The translations under genes were made by a program, and so were the position numbers. A stretch of 7,980 nt of DNA from an uncultured Candidatus Melainabacteria bacterium. Lineage in GTDB: Bacteria > Cyanobacteriota > Vampirovibrionia > Gastranaerophilales > Gastranaerophilaceae. Shown here piece after piece: positions 1 to 6,179 of the stretch. The stretch lies in contig CAKUTL010000061.1 in assembly GCA_934692295.1 (NCBI GenBank), positions 1 through 7,980 of the forward strand, given 5' to 3'. Numbering within the stretch: the stretch's first letter is position 1; the number at the start of each line of letters is the position of its first letter. The notes beneath the pieces are model-generated. The model searched no databases and had not been told where the DNA came from. It saw nothing but the letters and a program-made list of their open reading frames with translations.

Positions 1-184
1 GAAAGAATATGTTAAAAAGTTTGAAGGAAACGAAAAAGAATTATATAAGAAAATGCTTAAACAAAAGGTTTTAATTTCTGGATTACCATTATTATTTGGT
101 ATTGGTGTTATGGGATTTTTTATCACAAAATCCTCAAATTTGTTTACAAAATTCAGATATGATAAAGCCAAGAATGAGAGTTAA
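1..184 (+). CDS. C-terminal end of a single-pass membrane protein, unknown function (partial)
   Basis: The reading frame enters from the left edge (first full codon at base 2) and runs 60 codons to a TAA at 182-184. The visible part is a lysine- and glutamate-rich stretch (KEYVKKFEGNEKELYKK), then one hydrophobic segment of about 20 residues (roughly residues 24-41 of the fragment, VLISGLPLLFGIGVMGFFI), then a short basic tail ending KAKNES. This looks like a membrane anchor near the C-terminus. The family cannot be recognised from this fragment. The next gene starts 49 bases downstream with its own promoter, so the two need not share a transcript. That this is coding is fairly sure, because the frame is open and the hydrophobic pattern is coherent. 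The function is unknown. Confidence 0.7.
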   Translation, partial: KEYVKKFEGNEKELYKKMLKQKVLISGLPLLFGIGVMGFFITKSSNLFTKFRYDKAKNES

Positions 185-213
185 TTGTAATAATTTTTTT
201 TAGAGGTTATACT
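185..213 (+). promoter_or_regulatory. Sigma-70-type promoter for the 58-residue gene
   Basis: TTGTAA at 185-190 and TATACT at 208-213 are separated by exactly 17 bases. Four of six and five of six bases match the TTGACA and TATAAT consensus. The -35 box begins directly after the stop codon of the upstream gene. Transcription would start near base 220, giving a very short leader of about 14 bases that still holds the AGAGGT ribosome binding site at 223-228. Confidence 0.5.
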
Positions 214-233
214 TACGGAGGAAGAGGTATAAA

Positions 234-410
234 ATGAAAGTTCCACGTATAAATAGTATTAATACATCTTATAATTATATAAAATCAGCATGCAAAAAGG
301 GGGTAAAATATATGCTAGAACCCCCAAGTTGCGATGAATTTATGAAAAAAAGTCCTCATACAGGTTTAACGACAGATGAGTTTATCGATTTAATATTGCG
401 GAATATATAA
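234..410 (+). CDS. Small hypothetical protein, 58 residues
   Basis: ATG at 234 opens a 58-codon frame ending in TAA at 408-410. Two good Shine-Dalgarno stretches precede it (GGAGG at 217-221 and GAGGT at 224-228, the latter 5 bases from the ATG), and a promoter lies at 185-213. The protein starts MKVPRINSINTSYNYIKSAC and ends with an amphipathic, helix-like segment (TTDEFIDLILRNI). It has no signal peptide or membrane segment, and two cysteines (C20, C33). I do not recognise the family. A second start is possible at M27 (base 312), which has GGGGG at 299-303 placed 8 bases upstream; that would give a 32-residue product. The gene ends only 4 bases from the stop codon of the convergent gene on the other strand. 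The strong ribosome binding site makes translation likely; the function is unknown. Confidence 0.6.
   Translation: MKVPRINSINTSYNYIKSACKKGVKYMLEPPSCDEFMKKSPHTGLTTDEFIDLILRNI
299..325 (+). repeat. G5/C5 hairpin inside the small gene
   Basis: GGGGGT at 299-304 can pair with ACCCCC at 320-325 across a 15-base A/T-rich loop. The 5' arm is also a Shine-Dalgarno-like run for the internal ATG at 312, which lies in the loop. The hairpin could therefore hide or expose that second start. Pairing is visible in the sequence; a regulatory role is inference. Confidence 0.35.
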
Positions 411-414
411 ATTC

Positions 415-615
415 TTATCTGCAGCGACAACTTGGACTTTGAGTTCCATCATTGCAAATGTAGTAACCGCTTTTCCCACAATATGCTACTCCTCCATGGT
501 GCGAACAACATCCAGAGCGAAAATCTGTTGAAGTTGTTGCAATTTGTGAATATGCAACGCTACTAATACTTACAACTGCACACAAAAATCCTAAACAAAT
601 AATTACTTTTTTCAT
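415..615 (-). CDS. Small secreted cysteine-rich protein with CSHHGGV motif
   Basis: The 66-residue product begins with a typical Sec signal peptide: KK, a hydrophobic core (VIICLGFLCAVVSISSV) and a likely cut after AYS at residue 23. The mature part is about 43 residues and holds six cysteines (C36, C37, C46, C54, C63, C65), with a CSHHGGV motif at 37-43 and CNDGTQSPSC at 54-63. Both motifs are known from small exported bacterial proteins of unknown function, including DUF3761-like proteins. As I recall that family, the C-DGT part comes first and CSHHGGV second, the reverse of the order here. The cysteines probably form disulfides outside the cytoplasm. The start is supported by GGGGGTG on the minus strand (618-624), just upstream of the ATG. 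It lies 78 bases downstream of the VWA lipoprotein gene on the same strand, so co-transcription is possible. Exported and real: confident. Role: unknown. Confidence 0.75.
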   Translation of the reverse strand: MKKVIICLGFLCAVVSISSVAYSQIATTSTDFRSGCCSHHGGVAYCGKSGYYICNDGTQSPSCRCR

Positions 616-643
616 AACACCCCCATAATTAATTACAAATTCT

Positions 644-652
644 ATATAATCA
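644..652 (-). promoter_or_regulatory. Possible extended -10 promoter for the CSHHGGV gene
   Basis: On the minus strand TG (652-651), one base, then TTATAT (649-644) forms an extended -10 element. It lies 28 bases upstream of the ATG at 615. No good -35 box is seen. This would let the small gene be transcribed separately from the upstream lipoprotein gene. The call is weak because the region is very A/T-rich. Confidence 0.25.
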
Positions 653-693
653 TGGGTTTTGCACTCATTCTATTAGCCATATTGCTAATTTAT

Positions 694-1425
694 TTATGGC
701 ATGATAATTTTTGCCTCAACATTTTTTACTCCTTCGAGTGAATTATTGAAGCTATTTATTAGTTCTGCTGATGTTTGAGCATTATAAAATTTTCCACTTG
801 TTACAAGAGCGGTACATTCAAGTTGTTCTAAATCCTCAGAATCTGAAATATTAAATGCGATGACATCTATTGATACGTCTTTACGAATTTTGATTAAATT
901 CATAACAAATGTACAAGGGCTTTCATCACAGTTTTCGCCACCATCGGTGAGCAGAATTATATGTTTCTTTCCATAAAACCCCATAAAATCATATTTAATT
1001 GCCTGTTTTAAAGAATATGTGATTGGGGTCATGCCTCTTGGTTTTGTTTTGGATAGTGCGTGTTCAATGTTGGTTGTATTGTGGGTTGAAATTGGAGAAA
1101 CAAGAGAAGATGCTCTGCATGCTTCCATAGGAGTAAACCCCATTCTATGACCATAAACTCTTAGACCTACCCATGTATTTGGATTTATTTTAGGTAAAAT
1201 TTCTCGCATCGTATTTATCATTAGGTCAAATTTGGTTGAACCCTCCAGAGATTCTTCCATGCTATTTGAAAGGTCGAGGATAAATAAAATCCGTTCTCCT
1301 TCTGAGTTTGAGGAAAAGTTTTTGTTGTAATTTTGTGGGCTATATACTCCGTATTGTTCCGAAAGTACTGGACATCCTACAAGAATACAACATGTCAAAA
1401 TAATAGGCAGAAATAATTTTTTCAT
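694..1425 (-). CDS. VWA-domain lipoprotein with complete MIDAS metal site
   Basis: The 243-residue protein has a lipoprotein signal (KKLFLPIILTCCI) with lipobox LVGC, so Cys18 would be lipid-anchored after cleavage. Residues about 45-230 are a von Willebrand factor A domain. The MIDAS metal-site residues are all present: D51, S53 and S55 in DLSNS, T133 in RGMTPI, and D161 in LLTDGGENC. The pattern YGHR (91-94), PRGMTP (129-134) and DGGENCDESPC (161-171) matches the secreted VWA subfamily often labelled Ca-activated chloride channel-like, an annotation that says little about function. Cysteines 103, 166, 171 and 204 sit where disulfides would fit in an exported protein. It probably binds a protein partner in a divalent-metal-dependent way at the cell envelope. 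No Shine-Dalgarno is seen before the ATG. It is divergent from the PLP enzyme gene (105-base gap) and upstream of the CSHHGGV gene. Confidence 0.9.
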   Translation of the reverse strand: MKKLFLPIILTCCILVGCPVLSEQYGVYSPQNYNKNFSSNSEGERILFILDLSNSMEESLEGSTKFDLMINTMREILPKINPNTWVGLRVYGHRMGFTPMEACRASSLVSPISTHNTTNIEHALSKTKPRGMTPITYSLKQAIKYDFMGFYGKKHIILLTDGGENCDESPCTFVMNLIKIRKDVSIDVIAFNISDSEDLEQLECTALVTSGKFYNAQTSAELINSFNNSLEGVKNVEAKIIMP

Positions 1426-1530
1426 ATAGAAATTATAAATAGATTCTTGTTGTTATATATTCCCTGCTTTGCTAGTTTTTCATGCTTGTAATATCATGTG
1501 TACATATTATAGGAAAATAAGGAAATAACA

Positions 1531-2769
1531 ATGAAAACAAGTAAAGAAATAATAAAACAAGCAGAACGAGATTTGCGTGAACAATTTGAAAAGATTGATG
1601 ATATAAGAGATTATAATCAAGAAAAAGTATTAAATGCTTTTGTTGAAAATAGAGTTGCTCCAGAACATTTTTATACTGTTTCTGGTTATGGGCATGATGA
1701 TTTGGGCAGAGAAGTTTTAGATAAAGTTTTTGCTCAAGTTTTTAAGGCTGAAAAAGCTTTGGTAAGAATACATTTCGCTTCTGGTACTCACACTTTAGCT
1801 TGTGCGTTGTTTGGAAATTTAAGACATGGTGACAAATTGCTATCCGCTGTGGGAACTCCATATGATACAATGCAAGAGGTCATTGGAACAATGGGAGATG
1901 AAGAAACAAGACGTTCTTCTCTTATTGGAAATGGTGTTTTGTATGATGAAGTTCCACTACTTAACGGGATGGATGTTGATTTTGAAAAACTAGAAAAAAT
2001 GGTTGATTCTTCAACAACAATGGTTCTAATTCAACGCTCAAAAGGATATTCAACAAGAAAGTCTTTAACTATTGAAACTATTGAAAAGATTTGTAAAACA
2101 GTGAAAGCAAAAAATCCAAATTGCATTTGTTTTGTTGACAACTGCTATGGAGAATTTGTTGATACGAAAGAACCTTTAGAAGTTGGAGCAGATTTGATTG
2201 GAGGTTCATTAATTAAAAACCCTGGAGGAGGGATTGTCGAAGCTGGAGGTTATATAGCAGGGAAAGAATTATATGTAGAAAGAGCTGCAAACCGTTTGAC
2301 AGCACCTGGCATTGGTTCAGAAGGCGGAGCGATGTTTAACCAACATAGACTAATTTTCCAAGGTTTATTTATGGCTCCTTCAGTTGTTTCAGAGGCTGTT
2401 AAAGGGGCTGTTTTAGCTTCTAAAATTTTTGATGAAATTGGTTTTGATTCTTCTCCAAAATATAATGAAAAGAGAACCGATATTATTCAAAATATCACTT
2501 TTGGTTCTTCAGAACCTTTGGAGCATTTTTGTAGAACAATCCAATCTTTGTCTCCTGTAAATGGTTATGTAACTCCTATTCCTGAATATATTCCTGGGTA
2601 TGAGGACCAAGTTATTATGGCTGGAGGAACATTTGTTGAAGGTTCTACGATTGAACTTTCTGCAGATGGACCGATGAGAGAACCATATGTAGCTTATATG
2701 CAAGGCGGATTGAATTATGCACATGTAAAAATTGCGTTAGAAAAAATATTAGATAAAGTTAATAAATAA
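1531..2769 (+). CDS. Methionine gamma-lyase / aluminium-resistance family PLP enzyme
   Basis: The 412-residue protein fits the fold-type I PLP enzymes annotated as methionine gamma-lyase family or aluminium resistance protein (Alum_res), whose usual length is about 400-430. Seen: SGTHTLACALFGNLRHGD (84-101, cofactor phosphate region), an IQRSKGYSTRKS segment (167-178), FVDNCYGEF (201-209) with D203 expected to contact the pyridine nitrogen, and GGSLIKNPGGG (224-234), where K229 is the expected Schiff-base lysine. It would act in the cytoplasm on a sulfur amino acid or related substrate; the true substrate of this family is poorly settled and the aluminium label is historical. AAGGAA at 1519-1524 lies 6 bases before the ATG. 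A strong hairpin terminator follows, so it appears monocistronic. The family is confident, the precise reaction is not. Confidence 0.93.
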   Translation: MKTSKEIIKQAERDLREQFEKIDDIRDYNQEKVLNAFVENRVAPEHFYTVSGYGHDDLGREVLDKVFAQVFKAEKALVRIHFASGTHTLACALFGNLRHGDKLLSAVGTPYDTMQEVIGTMGDEETRRSSLIGNGVLYDEVPLLNGMDVDFEKLEKMVDSSTTMVLIQRSKGYSTRKSLTIETIEKICKTVKAKNPNCICFVDNCYGEFVDTKEPLEVGADLIGGSLIKNPGGGIVEAGGYIAGKELYVERAANRLTAPGIGSEGGAMFNQHRLIFQGLFMAPSVVSEAVKGAVLASKIFDEIGFDSSPKYNEKRTDIIQNITFGSSEPLEHFCRTIQSLSPVNGYVTPIPEYIPGYEDQVIMAGGTFVEGSTIELSADGPMREPYVAYMQGGLNYAHVKIALEKILDKVNK

Positions 2770-2798
2770 TTATTATTAACAATTGTAAACACGATTAA

Positions 2799-2838
2799 AC
2801 TCTTATCCTATTTGGCTTTTAGGATAAGAGTCCTTTTT
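2799..2838 (+). terminator. Intrinsic terminator after the PLP enzyme gene
   Basis: A perfect 12-base-pair stem (ACTCTTATCCTA at 2799-2810 with TAGGATAAGAGT at 2820-2831) encloses a 9-base loop. It is followed by CC and five T residues. It lies 29 bases after the stop codon and separates this gene from the next. Confidence 0.9.
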
Positions 2839-2855
2839 GTAAGGCAATTTCTAAC

Positions 2856-2882
2856 TTGGTAAATACTTTATATATATACAAT
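2856..2882 (+). promoter_or_regulatory. Probable promoter of the EF-hand protein gene
   Basis: TTGGTA at 2856-2861 and TACAAT at 2877-2882 are 15 bases apart, slightly short of the ideal 17, in an A/T-rich region after the terminator. The -10 box is followed by AT, as in the glgP promoter. The leader would be about 40 bases long, with GTGAGGA (2915-2921) as the ribosome binding site 7 bases before the ATG at 2929. Confidence 0.45.
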
Positions 2883-2928
2883 ATATAAAACTAAATAGAT
2901 GTGCTTAAAATAAAGTGAGGATGATTGC

Positions 2929-4179
2929 ATGAGTGAAGACTACAAAATCAATGGTTCGTCTTTTGATCTTTCTAAAGTGCCAAAGAAAGGTCTTGAAAAA
3001 GATGATACTATTAAGAAAAACAAAGCGTTTGATTTAATTTTTGATGCCTTAGATAAAAATAAAAAGGACGCAAAATTAGATTCAAAAGAACTTGCTACTT
3101 TCTTTTCAAATTTGAAAAAGGCCGATACTGATAATAATAAAGATATTTCTCAAAAAGAATTGGAAGCTATTACAAAAGAATTGAACAAGCAAAATTCTGG
3201 CGGAACAGAAATAAAAGTTGCTGATGTTGAGGGATTTTTCTCTCATGTGATGGCTGAAGCTTCAGATGTTGAAGATAAGGATAAAATTTCTCTGGAAGAT
3301 GCCTTAAAAGCTGAAGATTCTGACAAAACTGATACCGATACTGACACTGATACAGATTCAGATGATTCTTCTGGAACTCATACCTATACCGTTCAGATGG
3401 ATGAGGATTATACGGATATTATTAAACGTTCACTAAAGGCTAAAGGTGTTGAAGAACCGACAGAGGAACAAATTCAGAAAGAAAAAGAAAACTTTGAGAA
3501 AAACAACCCTGGGGCTGTAAAACGTAATAAAAAAGGCATTGAATATTTATTAGTTGGAGCTCAGGTCAAAGTTGAGGGCAAGCTAGAAAATAAAGATAAC
3601 TCTCAAGAGCAAATTGACCTATGGGTTGATAAGTATATAAATAAAAAAGATGTATCAGATAGAGTTAAAGGTTCTGAAGATCATCAAGGTGAAGACGGAA
3701 ACACCCCAGATCCGGCAATAGTAAAAAAAGCGGAAGATGCTGGTTATAGAAAGACATATTCCCCAGATTTCTTCTACGATGAAAAAACAAAGAAACACAT
3801 GAAATACAACTCAGAAACCGGTAAGTTTGAAGAAGTTCCAAATTTAACATATGTGGATAAAAATACTCAAATATACACTATTCCTCTTGATAAGGGAAGA
3901 AAACGCAAAGAGGTAAAAGATAATGATGGCAATATCACAAAACTTTCTGTTCAAAACTACAAAAATCATACATACACAAATCCTGCTTTTGTTGCGAATG
4001 TATTAGGTTTAAGAGAAACTAATGCAAAAGGTTTGGGCGTATATTATAATGAAGCTACAAAACAGCACTTTGTTTGGGATCCAAAGACCCTCACATTTGT
4101 TGCAAGAAATGATATTGTAAATATTAGTGTTACTGGAGGTTACACTGATACAAAGGGCGAATGGCATAACTCCCTATAA
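2929..4179 (+). CDS. Acidic EF-hand protein with LysM-like domain and duplicated C-terminal module
   Basis: The 416-residue protein contains, in order: EF-hand-like loops at 42-54 (one residue too long), 66-77 (DTDNNKDISQKE, a canonical calcium loop) and 113-124 (degenerate); an acidic threonine-aspartate linker (134-143); a LysM-like domain at about 151-217, beginning HTYTVQMDEDYTDIIKRSL and ending LLVGAQVKVEG, with a long middle insertion; and a C-terminal part with two related modules (261-303 and 351-393). The EF-hands suggest calcium binding and LysM domains usually bind peptidoglycan or chitin, which points to the cell envelope. Yet no signal peptide, lipobox or membrane segment is visible at the N-terminus (MSEDYKINGSSFDLSKVPKK). 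Either export is by an unusual route or the protein is cytoplasmic. It has its own promoter and terminator. Domain calls are fairly firm; role unknown. Confidence 0.85.
   Translation: MSEDYKINGSSFDLSKVPKKGLEKDDTIKKNKAFDLIFDALDKNKKDAKLDSKELATFFSNLKKADTDNNKDISQKELEAITKELNKQNSGGTEIKVADVEGFFSHVMAEASDVEDKDKISLEDALKAEDSDKTDTDTDTDTDSDDSSGTHTYTVQMDEDYTDIIKRSLKAKGVEEPTEEQIQKEKENFEKNNPGAVKRNKKGIEYLLVGAQVKVEGKLENKDNSQEQIDLWVDKYINKKDVSDRVKGSEDHQGEDGNTPDPAIVKKAEDAGYRKTYSPDFFYDEKTKKHMKYNSETGKFEEVPNLTYVDKNTQIYTIPLDKGRKRKEVKDNDGNITKLSVQNYKNHTYTNPAFVANVLGLRETNAKGLGVYYNEATKQHFVWDPKTLTFVARNDIVNISVTGGYTDTKGEWHNSL
3328..3357 (+). repeat. Five-fold Thr-Asp codon repeat
   Basis: Five ACN-GAY pairs encode TDTDTDTDTD at residues 134-143, between the EF-hand region and the LysM-like domain. 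Synonymous third bases vary (ACT, ACC, ACA; GAT, GAC), so this is not a fresh slippage tract and the acidic linker has probably been kept by selection. Confidence 0.7.
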
Positions 4180-4187
4180 TTAATACT

Positions 4188-4214
4188 AAAGAGGTGTTTT
4201 TAACACCTCTTTTT
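4188..4214 (+). terminator. Intrinsic terminator after the EF-hand protein gene
   Basis: GAGGTGTT at 4191-4198 pairs perfectly with AACACCTC at 4202-4209 around a TTT loop. It is flanked by AAA on the left and a run of five T residues on the right (4210-4214). It begins 9 bases after the stop codon. The A/T flanks could let it work in both directions. Confidence 0.92.
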
Positions 4215-4288
4215 CGTATTTTGTAAAGTTTCTTTACTCCCTCAAATTCAGTAGGTATCATTATTTTCAGATATATTAATTAAGGGGG

Positions 4289-4317
4289 TATTCAATTTAT
4301 GTTTTATATGCTACAAT
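4289..4317 (+). promoter_or_regulatory. Promoter of glgP with extended -10
   Basis: TGC directly followed by TACAAT (4312-4317) gives an extended -10 element. The -35 region is weak (TATTCA at 4289-4294 with 17-base spacing, or TTCAAT at 4291-4296 with 15). A run of five G residues (4284-4288) sits just upstream. The start near 4324 would leave a leader of about 70 bases before glgP, with GAGGT (4385-4389) as the ribosome binding site. Confidence 0.5.
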
Positions 4318-4395
4318 ATCAAGGCACAATGAAAATGTGTACATGAAAAATTTGGTGTATAGAAGTTATATTAAAAACAGAAGAGAGGTAAAATT

Positions 4396-6090
4396 ATGTC
4401 ATTACCAAATGTAGCATATTTTTCAATGGAAATAGCTATGGATCAATCTTTAAGCACTTATTCAGGTGGTTTAGGATTCTTAGCTGGCTCTCATATGCTT
4501 TCAGCAGGTTATTTGCAAATGCCTATGGTCGGGGTTACAATGTTATGGTCATACGGTTATTACGATCAAAGAATTGATCATTCAGGCAATGTTGAAGTTG
4601 CTTATATCAGAAAATATTATGATTTCTTAACTGATATTAACGTAGAAACAGAAGTTGAATGTTTTGGTGAAAAAGTTAAAGTTAAGGCTTATAAAGTTGA
4701 ACCTGAATTATTCGGAACTTGTCCTGTTTACTTATTAACAACAGATATTGAAGGAAACAGTGATTGGGCTAAGAGCATTTCTTATAAGTTATATGATGGA
4801 AATGAAAAAATCCGTGTTGCTCAAGAAACAGTTTTGGGTATTGCAGGTATAAGAATTTTACAAAAAATCGGATATAATTTTGATGTTATCCATATGAACG
4901 AAGGTCATGCTCTTCCTGCTGCATTTGAATTGTTAAGACAATATAATGGCGATTTGGAAGAAGTTAAAAAACGTACAGTATTTACAACTCACACTCCTGT
5001 TGCTGCTGGTAACGAAGTTCACTGGGTTGATACATTACTTGAAGGTGGTTTCTTCGCTGGTGCTAGTCGTGAAACAGCAGTTAACCTTGGTGGAGAAAAC
5101 TTCTCTCTAACAGTTGCAGCTTTGAGAATGTCTAGAATTGCAAACGCTGTTTCTCAATTACACGGTCTTGTTGCTAACAAGATGTGGGAATGGGTTGATG
5201 GCAGATGCCCAATCAGAGCTATTACTAACGCTGTTAATCTTCAGTACTGGCAAGATAAGAGAGTTAAAGATGCTCAAAATGATCCAGAGAAATTATTAGC
5301 TGTTAAACGTGAAATGAAATCTGAATTATTCAAATACATTGCTAACGTTGCAGGTAAGAGATTCGATCCAGATGTATTAACTATCACTTGGGCAAGAAGA
5401 TTTGCTGATTATAAACGTGCATGGTTAATCTTGATGGATAAAGATAGAATTGGCAAATTGTTAGATGAAAACAAAGTTCAAATCATCTTTGCTGGTAAAT
5501 TCCACCCGGATGATGTTATGGGTAAAGAAATGTTTAACAAATTGTTGAACAGATCTCACTCATTGAAAAATGTTGTTGTTCTTCCTGGTTATGAACTTCA
5601 ATTGTCAGGCATGTTGAAACGTGGTACTGATGTATGGTTGAATACTCCGTTAAGACCATTCGAAGCATCTGGTACTTCAGGTATGTCAGCTAATGCTAAC
5701 GGTGCAATTCACTTGTCAATTTATGACGGTTGGACTGTAGAAGGAACATTCTCTGGTATCAATGGTTATGCTATTGAGTACCCAGAAATTGATGATGAAA
5801 TGTCATGGGAAGAAAGACATTGGAAAGATCACAAGTGCTTGATGAGCATTATTGAAGATCAAATTATTCCAACTTACTATGATAACAAACCTGAATGGGC
5901 TAGATTGATGCGTCAAGCTATCAGAACATCTGAAGCTTACTTCAATTCAGACAGAATGGTAATTGAATACTACAACAGATTGTATAAACCAATTGCTCAT
6001 GATGATGAATGCTCTGGTGGTAAAAAGCAAGAGATGAATATTAAAGAAGCTCCAACTTTTGATGCTTGGACATTCTCAAATATTAAATAA
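4396..6090 (+). CDS. glgP: Short-form alpha-glucan phosphorylase (GT35) lacking the PLP lysine
   Basis: The 564-residue protein matches the short GT35 alpha-glucan phosphorylases, which release glucose 1-phosphate from alpha-1,4-glucans. Family signatures in order: VAYFSMEIAM (6-15), YSGGLGFLAGSH (22-33), HMNEGHALPA (166-175), FTTHTPVAAGNE (196-207), ARRFADYKRA (333-342) with R335 and K340 matching the phosphate-binding R569 and K574 of rabbit phosphorylase, AGKFHPDD (366-373), and DVWLNTPLRPFEASGTSGM (412-430). E423, S425 and G426 match the glucose-binding residues E672, S674 and G675. The next position, where the family has the PLP-binding lysine (K680), is serine S431, and no lysine occurs from 409 to 476. 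Phosphorolysis by the usual covalent-PLP mechanism is therefore doubtful. The N-terminal DUF3417 domain of some relatives is absent. Own promoter, strong terminator and many C-ending AAC/TTC codons suggest good expression. Homology certain, activity open. Confidence 0.93.
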   Translation: MSLPNVAYFSMEIAMDQSLSTYSGGLGFLAGSHMLSAGYLQMPMVGVTMLWSYGYYDQRIDHSGNVEVAYIRKYYDFLTDINVETEVECFGEKVKVKAYKVEPELFGTCPVYLLTTDIEGNSDWAKSISYKLYDGNEKIRVAQETVLGIAGIRILQKIGYNFDVIHMNEGHALPAAFELLRQYNGDLEEVKKRTVFTTHTPVAAGNEVHWVDTLLEGGFFAGASRETAVNLGGENFSLTVAALRMSRIANAVSQLHGLVANKMWEWVDGRCPIRAITNAVNLQYWQDKRVKDAQNDPEKLLAVKREMKSELFKYIANVAGKRFDPDVLTITWARRFADYKRAWLILMDKDRIGKLLDENKVQIIFAGKFHPDDVMGKEMFNKLLNRSHSLKNVVVLPGYELQLSGMLKRGTDVWLNTPLRPFEASGTSGMSANANGAIHLSIYDGWTVEGTFSGINGYAIEYPEIDDEMSWEERHWKDHKCLMSIIEDQIIPTYYDNKPEWARLMRQAIRTSEAYFNSDRMVIEYYNRLYKPIAHDDECSGGKKQEMNIKEAPTFDAWTFSNIK

Positions 6091-6110
6091 CTTGTAAAAT
6101 AGATAAAAAT

Positions 6111-6150
6111 AGAGCACTTAGTTAATTTTTAACTAAGTGCTCTTCTATTT
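6111..6150 (+). terminator. Intrinsic terminator after glgP
   Basis: A perfect 15-base-pair stem, starting AGAGCACTTAG at 6111 and closing at 6143, has a TTT loop (6126-6128). The T tract that follows is interrupted (TCTATTT). The hairpin is the longest in the window and begins 20 bases after the stop codon. Confidence 0.9.
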
Positions 6151-6179
6151 GTAGGTAAATATTATTACAGAATGTTACG

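Noticed and set aside
672..689. Terminator hairpin after the VWA lipoprotein gene
   Set aside because: ATTAGC/GCTAAT is only six pairs, mostly A-T, with no T run on the minus strand, so it is too weak to call.
2509..2724. Minus-strand open frame inside the PLP enzyme gene
   Set aside because: It lies wholly opposite a strongly conserved enzyme, has no ribosome binding site and a random-looking composition; it is a shadow.
3328..3357. Recent microsatellite or phase-variable tract in the Thr-Asp linker
   Set aside because: Synonymous codons vary between units and the unit is six bases, so length changes would stay in frame.
3665..3850. Minus-strand open frame inside the EF-hand protein gene
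   Set aside because: It mirrors the acidic, lysine-rich coding strand, is rich in Leu/Phe/Ser as expected of an antisense shadow, and has no start signal.
4267..4291. SigB-type promoter using GGGTAT before glgP
   Set aside because: No GTTT-like -35 element is found at the needed distance; the extended TGCTACAAT fits better.
4299..4346. 15-codon leader peptide before glgP with GGGGGT as ribosome binding site
   Set aside because: The best -10 box (4312-4317) lies inside this frame, so the main transcript would start after its ATG.
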